Assembly: GCA_026545765.1 (NCBI GenBank)
Contig: CM048839.1
Coordinates: forward strand, 52,436,677 to 52,500,676
Source: Plantago major
Lineage: Eukaryota > Streptophyta > Magnoliopsida > Lamiales > Plantaginaceae
Direction of reading: 5' to 3'
DNA: 64,000 bases
This document shows, one piece after another, positions 55,549 through 64,000 of the stretch. Below the pieces are notes generated by a model. That model saw only the letters and a program-made list of their open reading frames with translations. It was not told the origin of the DNA and ran no database searches. The stretch's first letter is position 1, and every line of letters starts with the position of its first letter. A program made the position numbers and the translations under genes.

Positions 55549-57406
55549 ATGGCTCCCAAACGTGCTTCTACTCAGAAATCCCAAGCAACTACTATGCGGT
55601 ATCTGAAAAGCAACAGGTGCTAGTTATTACTAACAATCGGTTGATCGGAGAATTGACCGATCATTGGACTTCAAATCACAGGATGATTTGGGGTGGTGCC
55701 ATGATTGAGGAATACCTGGTAGCCGCAATAGAAAACCAAACTGACAGGAAGTTAGTACTTGATATGCTTGAAAAGGCAAAAATCAAGGGTTTTCTATCTG
55801 CTCTTCCTAGTGGAGTTTCTTCACTGGATGTTCTGGAGTTTTACAACAACTCCACAATTATTTCCAAGATCTTTGAAGGCACTGAGATAGTGTCTATCAA
55901 GACCAAAGTCCAAGAACAAGAAATCTTGCTGGACAAAACAGCTTTCTGTGAGCTGTTTGAACTTCAAAATCTTGGAAAGGATTTTGAGATTGACACCAAG
56001 GATGAAGATCTCCTTGAAGGTGTGAAGCATATGTACAGTAATGTGTGTGATCTTAACAAACCAGACACACCCATCGACTTTAAGCTTGCTGACATAAGGA
56101 CCAGACATCTTTTGGTCCACTGGGATGTGTTGGCATGTATTCTTCATAGAGGCTTTGATGGTCTACAAGGAGGTGCTAACCAGATAAGCCAAGAATGCTG
56201 GATGATGATGTTCTTGTTGAGCCAACAAGACAAAAGGCTGGAAAACCCTTTTAATTGGGGGAAGTACGCCTTCATGAAATTTGTGAAGAAGATACAAGGC
56301 TTTGAGTCTAAAATCGTTAAGGGCCTTGCTGAGCCAAAAGCAACAGTAAGCTATGGACTGAAAATTTACTACTTACTGGAATGTCTTGGCATTGAGCTCA
56401 GAGAGACAGCGGATATTGCCAACAGTAACCTACTCTACAAATATGAGTATACAAACTTGATGAAAAAGGTTACTGGATCTCAGAAAGGTTCCAAGAAGCG
56501 AAAGACTGAAGAGGTATCTGAGGGAAAAGTTGCGACCAAGAAGCCCAGAACTTCACGGAAGAAGTCTGCTGGCAAATCAGAAGGCACACCCATTGAGGTT
56601 GTCGATTCCTGGATACCTGACGCCGCTGCAGATGAACTCATCAATGTTGCAAAAGAGGCATTAACTACTGAACAAGTAGACTCAGCAAGAGAAAGTGTTT
56701 TCAGAAATGTCAAGACTATTGCCGAAAGCCTTGCTGATGAACTCATAAATGCTGAAAAACTTCTAACTCTTTATGCAGAAGCAGCAGGGATTGTTGATAA
56801 CTCTGTTCCATATTTCGATGACGAATCGGACGAGGAGAAGATCCCATCCCCCAAGGTTGCTGAAAAAGTAACCAAGGCAAAGGGAAAGAACAAAAGGTCC
56901 AAGGTTGCTGAGAAAGCAACTAGCTCAAAGGTTGCTGAGCAAGCACCTATAGAAAAGGTTGTTGGTGTCAACACACCATCAGGGAAAGTCACGTATAAAC
57001 AACTTCAAGAAGCCCTGATGAGTGGTGACCTAGTGATGTCAACACCACACTTAAAAATCTGGAAGAACTCTCAACTGCTCAAACTTCTGCTTCCAGACAA
57101 CCACAACAACCACAACCACAACAGCCACAAGTGGTTGATGAAATGATAAATGAACTCCATTTCGACATGCCAGCAATGCAACATGCTGAAGAAAATCCTG
57201 CAAATGAGCAGGTTCCCCAACTCCAAGAGAGGGATCAAACTGAGACACCTACTCAGAATGATAAACCAGGGGAGGCAACTGAGTTAGCTACTCAGGAAAA
57301 GGTTGAAGTACCTCAAACTTCCAACAAAGAAGCAACACTGTAACAACGAGACCAACTCATGGAAGGGTCACAAGTTCCAGAGACCACTCAGCCTGACATT
57401 GCTCAG

Positions 57407-58290
57407 GTAGCTGAATGGTTTGCACTTGTGAATTTCTTTGTGTTTTCTGTCTTGTTAAACTAATAAAAATTCTTTGTTACAGGCTGAATTACAAACAAAA
57501 GAACAAGAGGAAGCTGTAAAGCTTGCCTCATAATCTGAGAAGGAGGCTTCCATAGCCTCACCACTTAAGGAACAAGAGCCTGTCTCACAGGTAGAAGACA
57601 GTTCCTTAAGATATAACATCTCAGATGTGTGCTTTATACACTTGACTAATACTATTAAGTGTTTGTTTCTAATAGGCTCCAACTGAGAAGAAAAATGAAG
57701 AGACTGAAAAGTCTATCTCTTCAGAGAAGAATCCAGAGACTTCCAAGGTCTCTGAGGAACAAGTATCTGAACCTTCTGCAGAGAAGGTATTTCATTCAGA
57801 TATCTATATTCTTCAAAGGACAAGTCTCTGATCATTTTTCTCAAACTAACACTTTCTACTTAAACAGGTTCAAAAAGAAGTAGAAGTTGCTGGGGAATTG
57901 CCCGCTCAATCCCCACAACAAATGAAAATTGATGAGGCATCAAAACCTTCATCACAAGAAAATTTTCCAGAGACTGCACAAGTCTCTAAGCAACAAGTAT
58001 CTGAGCCTCCAATAGTGGAGGTAATTGACCTCTCAGATATCTGATTTTGAAAATAGAACTTTTTCTTGATAAAATTTCCTATGTGTTATGTTTCTAATTT
58101 CAGGTTCAAAAAGAAAGAGAGGATGCTGAGGATCAGACTTCCTATCCAGATATATATCTGAGGCACCTGGAACCTCAGTAGTCCAACCTTCGAACTCATT
58201 GCATTGTAACATGTAACAGATACTTGACTACTCTAAAAAACTCAGATATCTACACAAGTTTTGAAACTAATTCAAAACTCTCTCTGTCAG
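57407..58290 (+). other. E2 third gene: five small introns and four symmetric exons
   Basis: Introns: 57407-57482 (76 nt), 57591-57675 (85), 57787-57867 (81), 58021-58103 (83) and 58206-58290 (85), all GT...AG with pyrimidine-rich ends. The exons between them are 57483-57590 (108 nt), 57676-57786 (111), 57868-58020 (153) and 58104-58205 (102), all multiples of three and phase 0. Exons 3 and 4 encode related repeats (PETSKVSEEQVSEP and PETAQVSKQQVSEP). Several introns share a CAGATATCT motif, so exon plus intron was probably duplicated as a unit. Exon 2 holds one stop not present in E3. Confidence 0.8.
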
Positions 58291-60161
58291 GTTCAAAGTA
58301 GTGCCAAGAAGGAGTCAAATGATGACTATGAAAGCCTTCTTCCCTTCTTCAAGACTCATACCTTGCCAAAGCATATTCAATGCTTCAAGAAATGGTAAAG
58401 GTTAAGGTGCTCTGATCTCTCTGAAATACTGAGAATCACAGATCAACCAACAAGACAAGCACGAGCTCTTGATCTGGAAAACTACATCCACGCAATGTTC
58501 CCTACTGAACAATACAAAGTTGCGACCTTAATGCGTAAGGATTTTTCCAAGGAAGTGGCACACAAATTGGTGCAAGCCTTCAAACAGGCAGATGGTCAGA
58601 CCAGATTGCAGATGGCATTCAAGCCATTCCTGCCCCAAATACTACAATTTATTCCTTCTGAACAAGAAGAAGTAAATGGGCAAATGATCACTATTCCAGA
58701 AGTGATCAATCTGGTCTCTGAAGATGAAGAAGAGAAGGAAACTGACGAAAATGACTATGAAGATTTTCCTTCTGACCATCACAATGATGAGGATTATAAA
58801 AAGGATGATGATAATGCCCCTGCACCAGGGACAGGAGGAATTCCACAAGGAAACATTGCCTCAGCTGCTGAAAAGCACAATGAGAGGACATCACAGCAAT
58901 CCCCTCCTCCATCACCTCAGAAATCTACCCATCCATCTTCCCAACAACAAAAAGACACTACTGAACAAGTAGTTGAGCACTCTGAGGAAACAACTCAGAA
59001 GATATTAAATACTCAGCCGTAATCGCTCAACTCAAACAACTGTTGGAAGAAGAGCAAGCTCCCCATCTTCAACTTGAAGAAGAGCTAGTTAAATCCAGAG
59101 ATAAGCTTAATCAACTACAAGATCAATACTTACAAGAGATGTAGCTTACTCCGAGGTTAAAGAGCTCCGGATGTCAGAAATGCTATTGCTAAGGAGCTAG
59201 ATACTGAAGAAGTATCTAAAGAAAAGCATGATGCTAAGGCTGCATCATCAGCAAAAGACATACCATCCTCCTCTCAGAAAGGAAAGAAGCCCATCTACGA
59301 GATGGTTCTTTGGATGGAGAATCTTGAAAATGTCCAAGAGGATGAAGATCAACTGGTGAGGACTCGGATGATGAAGAAGACAAGACGCTGGCAGAACACC
59401 GCAATGAACACTTGGCGGTTTCTCATCTGAAAAGGAAGCTAATTGCTCCTGAAGTTTTCAACAAACTGCCAAATGTCCACTCCCATGAATATATGAATAG
59501 ATATCAAGTTTTGGCTCATCTTAAAAGGGAGATGTCTTCACAAAACAAAGAAGTAATTGCCTCCGTCCCCTCAGATATGCAAAAATTCACTGAGCTCATC
59601 ACTCAGAGAACAACCAGTATGATCGTTGCTCAGAAGGATCTGGGAATGGTAAGGGACGATGATGTTTCATTAGCTGAAAAAGCTTTTCATGAGGCAAGTT
59701 ACACTGCTGAAAAAGCAGATGCCATCCTAGGCCCATTGGCAGAGCTCACTGATAAGGAAAATGGACTTATCAAACAAAATCAGGAGCTCAAGGCTGAACT
59801 TCAGAAGTTGGTCACTGCCTACAACTACTTGCAAAAGAATTTTGAGTCCCTCTCAGATTCTTTTGTAGTACTTAGTCAGTCAACAATGACTAAGGGGGAA
59901 GAATTTGGATCTGATCAAGGGAAAGGAAAGAAGAAATCTAGAGTTGGTGCCGCTCAGAAAGGAAGAGGAAACAAGAAAACTTCCCAGCCACCACTCAGAA
60001 TAAATGAACCCTCACCAAATCAAGCTGCTTTGCAAATAGTAGCTACTTCCCAGCAGCCAACTGAAGAAACTACAATGGTAACAAGGGCCATGGCAAAAAG
60101 ACCTCCAAGGAGTACCAAGGCTCCAAGGAGAAGACAAGTAAGAGGGATTGATGAATCTTCT

Positions 60162-60219
60162 GAAGAAGAAGAAGAAGAAGAAGAAGAAGAAGAAGAAGAA
60201 GAAGAAGAAGAAGAAGAAG
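60162..60219 (+). repeat. (GAA)n microsatellite encoding poly-Glu
   Basis: About 19 uninterrupted GAA triplets inside the third gene of E2. The homologous places in E3 and E5 have only a handful of GAA/GAG codons, so this is a copy-specific expansion that keeps the frame. Confidence 0.9.
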
Positions 60220-61124
60220 GTCAAATCAAATCCCAGGGCAATGAAGAAGGCTGCAAAAGTCTCACAAGAATTAATCTTGATGATGATGAAGAAACTGATG
60301 AAGATGAAGCTCCTCTTCACAGAAAAAGGAAAATTGATAGCCTAACTGAGCCCACAGCTGCAAAGCCTTTAGCAGCTAAAACACCCTCTGGAAATACCAA
60401 GTCAATCCAGGGTGGTTCTTCAAGCAATCCCCCAAAGGAGAATTCTAGACAAAGAAGGAACAGGCTGAGAGCTGAACAAAGAAAAAGTCTACTTCCACTC
60501 AGGCCAGAAGAAGCCAAAATTGAGTATGTGAAGAATGACAACAATTCCTCTGTCTACAGGTGCATTAATCAGAAGAATGTCTACTGGATTCTGGAACTCA
60601 AGCACTTACTGGTAAATTCAAGGTTTCCAGAACCAATCCATAAACAGCTCATGGCATGGAGAAAAGATAAGCCAATCTTGATTAACACCAACCACATCAA
60701 AGCATGGTTGGATTTTGAAGTAATCAAGAGAACTGAAGCCATGAAGAAGGACCTCTCTGATGAATGTCCTTATGGAAAGCCAGATGATGTGCACAGAATT
60801 CCCAACCTTACTGGAACAGGCACAAGAGCAAGGCTTGATGTGGAACCCTATGAGTCCTTCTACTTAACTGAAGATCAATACAAGGGTGACATCAGATATC
60901 TGAAGATCATTTATGAATACTTCAAGCTGTCAGATATCAGAATCGAGCATGCCTGGAAATGGGGAAAGTATCTGTGGGTCAAACATTTTGTCAAGAGAAA
61001 TCCCACCAAAACCTACAAGGAAGTTTGTGGATTTGCCAGAGACACAGAGATGATTATCAGAACTCTTCTCTATGACTACTCTGATGACATAAAAAGGTTT
61101 GGTGATAGGAAATTTGCAGACTGA

Positions 61125-61487
61125 TCCATGGAACTGTTTTGAAAACTTGAAGAATTTTTGAAGACTTTCCATTTAGAATGTTCACTTGGAGCTTGGTAAC
61201 TCCTGTTGTTCTATTTGACTAAGTAGTTTTCTGTGATTTTGCTGATTGATCTTATCTGTTAAATCTTGAAAAAGTTATCTGTAAGCTTTCTCTGTATCAT
61301 ATCTGATGACTCAGATATCATTCTTATATAAAAGATAACTTGTCAGCAAAGATCACACCTTGTGATTTGGTTGATGTTTACTTTCTGCACTTAATTATAT
61401 GAATTAAAAGATCATAAGAAATGATTAAGTGGTGGATTGTGTCCTCATCCAGATTTGTAATAGGTCAGATAGTCATCGTTGACTGAT
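61125..61487 (+). other. E2 3' untranslated region
   Basis: No open frame. Conserved with E1, E3 and E5, including the TTAAGTGGTGGATTGT and AGTCATCGTTGACTGATCAA blocks leading to the PPT. Confidence 0.6.
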
Positions 61488-61503
61488 CAAAATGGGGGAA
61501 ATT
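61488..61503 (+). promoter_or_regulatory. E2 polypurine tract
   Basis: CAAAATGGGGGAAATT-type purine run abutting the LTR start TGTTAGG at 61504; primer for plus-strand synthesis. Confidence 0.85.
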
Positions 61504-62924
61504 TGTTAGGAATATCTGTTTAGATTTTGATCAGCAACCTAATGACTTATCTTAGCTCAGAAAGGTGAATAGTACTCTTTGTTCACTTGAACACTGTAAA
61601 AGAGGAAACTCACTAAGTATGATAGTCTAGCAAATCTTGTATAGGATGTTAGGTCTCGAAATGTAATTTTTATTTTCTAAAGAAGACCAAGAAGTAGGTA
61701 TCCAGCAGGAAAAGTTCAACGAATTTGAAGATTTGAAGACTGCACAAGATTGCTGAAGACAAGGGTTTTTCAGATACCTATGTCCAGATATCTTGAAGAA
61801 ACAAGTGTTTGGAAACACACAAGGTGCAAAATATATCTGAGCATAAAAGGTTTCTGAGACGAGGAAAGTGCCCACAGATATCTACACTCAGATACCTTGG
61901 ACATAAAATATGCTTCTGAGAAAGAAACATATTATAACAAGTTGCTTAAACAAGTGGTATCTGGAGCTATGATGATCTCTGGAAAAGAACATGCAAAGTT
62001 TCAGAAAACTCTAATTGTATAAAGATCTCTGATACCATGCATAGTTCCGTTGGCACTACAGGACAAAATATAGTACAGTGCATTAAATGCATGCATGTAA
62101 ATGTACGAACAAAAACGGTAGCTTCTGAAGAAGAAGACAAACCTGCTACAATACTGTATTCAGATATCAATAGTTTGAATTTGATTTAATCCTAACGGAT
62201 ACTACTCAAACGGCACTCAAATTCATCTATAAATATCAACACTTAGACTGCTTGAGAACATACCTTAGAACACACTGAACTTAGTTTGAGAATAACTGAA
62301 TAAGTTATTAAAGAAGCTATCTGAATAACTGAACAAGTTATTAAAGAAGCTCACCTGACAAACAAACCTAAAACCAACACCATATACGGCGTGGAGTACA
62401 GGAAGTACTTAGTTTGAGAAACTAAGGAATAACTCCAACGTTGCTGAGCACAAGAAGTACTTAGCTTGGGAAGCTAAGGAATAGCTCAAAAAGGTTTCTG
62501 AGTACAGGAAGTACTTGGCTGTGGAAGCTGGGAATAACTCAGGGGGAACACTTGGTTGGGAACCTAGTGCTTTTAGGAATCTAAGAAAAGATATCTGTAA
62601 GGTTACCTCATTTATCTTAGTGGATTCTAGGTCTGAGAAAGACCGAAGTGGATTAGTTAAAAGATTACGCCACATTCAGATACCACTATAAAAAGACGTG
62701 TTATTTACTTTCTGCAGTTTATTACTTGTTTTACTTATATTGCAAAGTACTTACACTTATCTTGCTGAACACGTGCACTTATCTCAGAAGTCTTCCGCTC
62801 TCTGAAATTAAGTATCAGATATCTTTACAGATATCTAAGAAACTTGCTTATCGACAAAAGTTTTAAAAAGACTATTCACCCCTCCCCCCCCTAGTCTTTT
62901 ACTTTGCCGTTATCTGGACCAACA
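61504..62924 (+). repeat. LTR_D: 3' LTR of E2 (subfamily 2, internally deleted)
   Basis: 1421 bp with both termini intact (TGTTAGG...CCAACA). Relative to LTR_C it lacks roughly 230 bp downstream of the TATA box (62228-62235), at about 62282. It has a short local duplication of GAATAACTGAAYAAGTTATT in its place. Three 44-nt units are kept at 62393-62541, and the terminal AAAAGACT / AGTCTTTT stem is present. Confidence 0.92.
62393..62541 (+). other. Three tandem 44-nt hairpin units in LTR_D
   Basis: Units are 62393-62436 (GGAGT/ACTCC), 62445-62488 (TGAGC/GCTCA) and 62499-62541 (TGAGT/ACTCA; 43 nt, the only unit not 44 nt). Retained intact next to the LTR_D deletion. Confidence 0.7.
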
Positions 62925-63040
62925 GGATTGAACTCTCAAATCAATCAATTGTTTGTTATAACTAGCACTGGTGCTTGCTTTTCAGCAGTACCAGATGTAG
63001 TAGCTTGGGATTTCTGAGTAGAAGCACGTTTGGGAGCCAT
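62925..63040 (-). pseudogene. E4 third gene, N-terminal stub
   Basis: Starts ATG at 63040 (MAPKRASTQKSQATT), followed by GTAEKQAPVLV and two early stops, then the E2 LTR boundary. Closest to the E2 version at this end. Confidence 0.75.
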
Positions 63041-63816
63041 CTCTTTAAATAGTGAAGTTTTTGAAAAACGAGAAGAGATTAAGGTAAGAAATTAGTGATT
63101 CTTTGCAGAAAAACTAAGAGGGAATTTGCAGAGGTTGAAGAATGGTTTTTGCTATTCTTGTGCAAGTCTGAATGTTGGATTAGGCGAAAGTAATTTCTTT
63201 TGCCAAAATCCTATATATATAGCAACGTAATTCTAACAAACATATACATACATATTGGTTTTGTATGTACGTATCTGTGAATTGCAATAAGGCGTGGGTA
63301 AAAGTTTGTTCGGCATTAAATGCATAGTGGGCCACGACTGAATTTCTACAGTCCACTATTTATAGAGAATTAATCTCCACCGTTAAGATCAATCGCCCAT
63401 TTCATCAAGGGTCACCATTGCTTCTTCAACAATGATCACAATCAACAATTGTAATTGTGCCCATTTAATAAATTTTGGCTATTAGCTATCTGAATCACGT
63501 TTCTGTGTGAATGAGAACACTGTTTGTATCTGAGTCTATCTTATACTTGTTGTCTTTTCAAAGTTTTACACAAAGATAGAAATAATACACATCTCAAGAG
63601 AGTAGTTGACTGCAGACAGTTGTACTATTCTCTTTTGTGTTCCCCCTCACTGAGTGATCTAGATATCTGAGTACCCGTCTCAGAAATCTTCAAATAGCCA
63701 TTTTACCCTTTAGCCTTTGGTTTCTGCATACCCGTTCCAGATTCCTCTTCTCTGGATACCCGTTCCAGATTCCTTTTCTCTCTCCTTTGATATCTTCTTC
63801 AGATATCTGAACTTTT
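63041..63816 (-). other. E4 pol-to-third-gene spacer
   Basis: About 780 bases with no gene, homologous to the spacers of E1-E3, with the TATA box at 63212-63221. Two close copies of a CTGGATACCCGTTCCAGATTCC-type unit lie near 63725-63775, matching the repeats in the E2 spacer. Confidence 0.6.
63212..63221 (-). promoter_or_regulatory. Internal TATA box of the E4 third gene
   Basis: TATATATATA with GGATTTTGGCAAAAGA downstream on the minus strand, 172 bp upstream of the ATG at 63040. Confidence 0.6.
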
Positions 63817-64000
63817 TCAGTTCTTTGGTAGCTCCATTAGTCCAAGACTATGTCTTAAGGCTAAGAATCTACTTTCTTGTAGTGGCTTAGTGAAGATATC
63901 TGCAAGTTGGTCTTCAGTGCCAATCTTGAGTATCTCTATATTGCCTTTTTCAACATGGTCTCTGATGAAGTGGTGTCTAACATCAATGTGCTTTGTTCTT
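63817..64000 (-). pseudogene. pol: E4 pol: RNase H C-terminus (partial)
   Basis: The minus strand reads TKHIDVRHHFIRDHV through ADIFTKPL to the pol stop. It is open over the visible 60 codons; the rest lies outside the window. Confidence 0.88.

Larger units (their letters stand above)
55549..61124 (+). pseudogene. E2 third gene (envelope-position gene), full length, intron-containing
   Basis: ATG at 55549 (MAPKRASTQKSQ) with a frameshift after about 20 codons, then about 500 open codons (55617-57146). The N-terminal domain includes RKLVLDML, LPSGVSSLDVLEFYNNS and ENPFNWGKYAFMKFVKK. NLS-like KKRK and KKPRTSRKK clusters and an acidic stretch follow. Five introns (57407-58290) lie next. The region 58291-59022 contains FPTEQYKVATLM and an acidic VSEDEEE patch. 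After a broken coiled-coil part, an open frame of 570 codons (59412-61124) has a coiled coil, a long poly-Glu run and the C-terminal domain ending FGDRKFAD. No signal peptide or transmembrane stretch is evident. Role unknown; the charge pattern suggests a nuclear or chromatin/RNA-associated factor (inference). Confidence 0.82.
45886..62924 (+). mobile_element. E2: nearly full-length copia (Sirevirus-like) element, about 17 kb
   Basis: 5' LTR, primer-binding site, gag, pol, third gene, polypurine tract and 3' LTR are all present in order. About 1.2 kb is due to an internal LTR fragment plus a 131-bp duplication in RT. The two LTRs are similar, with roughly 3% differences in the stretch I compared plus a deletion in the 3' copy, so the insertion is fairly young. 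All genes carry stops or frameshifts. The outer flanks do not show a 5-bp target duplication: left CAATC, right GGATT, inside different parts of two different family members. Confidence 0.9.
62925..64000 (-). mobile_element. E4: copia element of the same family, partial (continues beyond the window)
   Basis: On the minus strand: end of RNase H (64000-63817), spacer with internal promoter (63816-63041) and the first ~115 bases of the third gene (63040-62925), cut by the right LTR of E2. It overlaps in content with the E3 part at 44640-45885 but differs from it by many substitutions, so the two are separate elements rather than a duplication made by the E2 insertion. Confidence 0.85.

Noticed and set aside
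60012..60320. Phe-rich minus-strand open frame
   Set aside because: Antisense of the (GAA)n run in the third gene of E2; not a membrane protein.
1..64000. tRNA or rRNA genes
   Set aside because: No cloverleaf-like or rRNA-like sequence was noticed by eye; a tRNAscan/Infernal run would be decisive.

Overview
The window is nuclear DNA of a flowering plant, most likely a eudicot. Support comes from Ty1/copia and Ty3/gypsy LTR retrotransposons, Stowaway-type MITEs with CTCCCTCCGTCC ends, a CACTA element, FAR1/MULE and PIF/Harbinger remnants, and one interrupted plant-specific XS-domain gene. The structure of the extra retrotransposon gene reminds me of elements seen in Lamiales genomes, but that is a weak impression from memory.

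Layout. 1-13092: element E1 (+), a Sirevirus-like Ty1/copia element missing its 5' LTR and early gag, with gag, pol, a large third gene after pol, and a 3' LTR. 13093-18900: wreckage with a gypsy-like 3' end and LTR carrying tandem repeats, two MITEs, a hAT-like end, a FAR1-type pseudogene, a second gypsy-like LTR with a primer-binding site, and another MITE. 19899-27960 (-): the only convincing host gene, a three-exon XS-domain protein of 483 aa. 28400-34253: a Harbinger fragment, MITE-like repeats, an LTR-like stretch with a tandem repeat, and a complete non-autonomous CACTA element with an AGG target duplication. 34254-64000: a nested cluster of the same copia family: E5 (-, 3' end only), E3 (-, RNase H to 3' LTR), E2 (+, nearly full length, both LTRs) and E4 (-, RNase H to the start of the third gene, running off the window). 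A truncated LTR (LTR_F, -) also sits inside the E2 reverse transcriptase.

How the copia family seems to work. A TATA box in each LTR drives the genomic RNA. Gag and Pol are separated by a stop codon. A third gene of about 5 kb lies where Sireviruses carry their envelope-like gene. In all four copies that reach it, a conserved TATATATATA box lies 170-200 bp upstream of the third gene's ATG, so it probably has its own promoter. The third gene contains a run of about 80-nt GT-AG introns between exons whose lengths are multiples of three (102/108, 111, 150/153), encoding repeated acidic VSE-type motifs. Its product looks nuclear (basic NLS-like clusters, acidic tracts, coiled coil) rather than like an envelope protein. 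Every copy carries stops or frameshifts.

The most interesting unexplained signal is in the LTRs. Each of six LTRs carries two or three tandem units, 15 of 16 exactly 44 nt long. Both the outer and inner inverted repeats of these units change in a compensatory way between units. That looks like a selected RNA (or DNA) fold in the long 5' leader of the genomic RNA. All coordinates and pairings were read by eye; no alignment or folding program was run.
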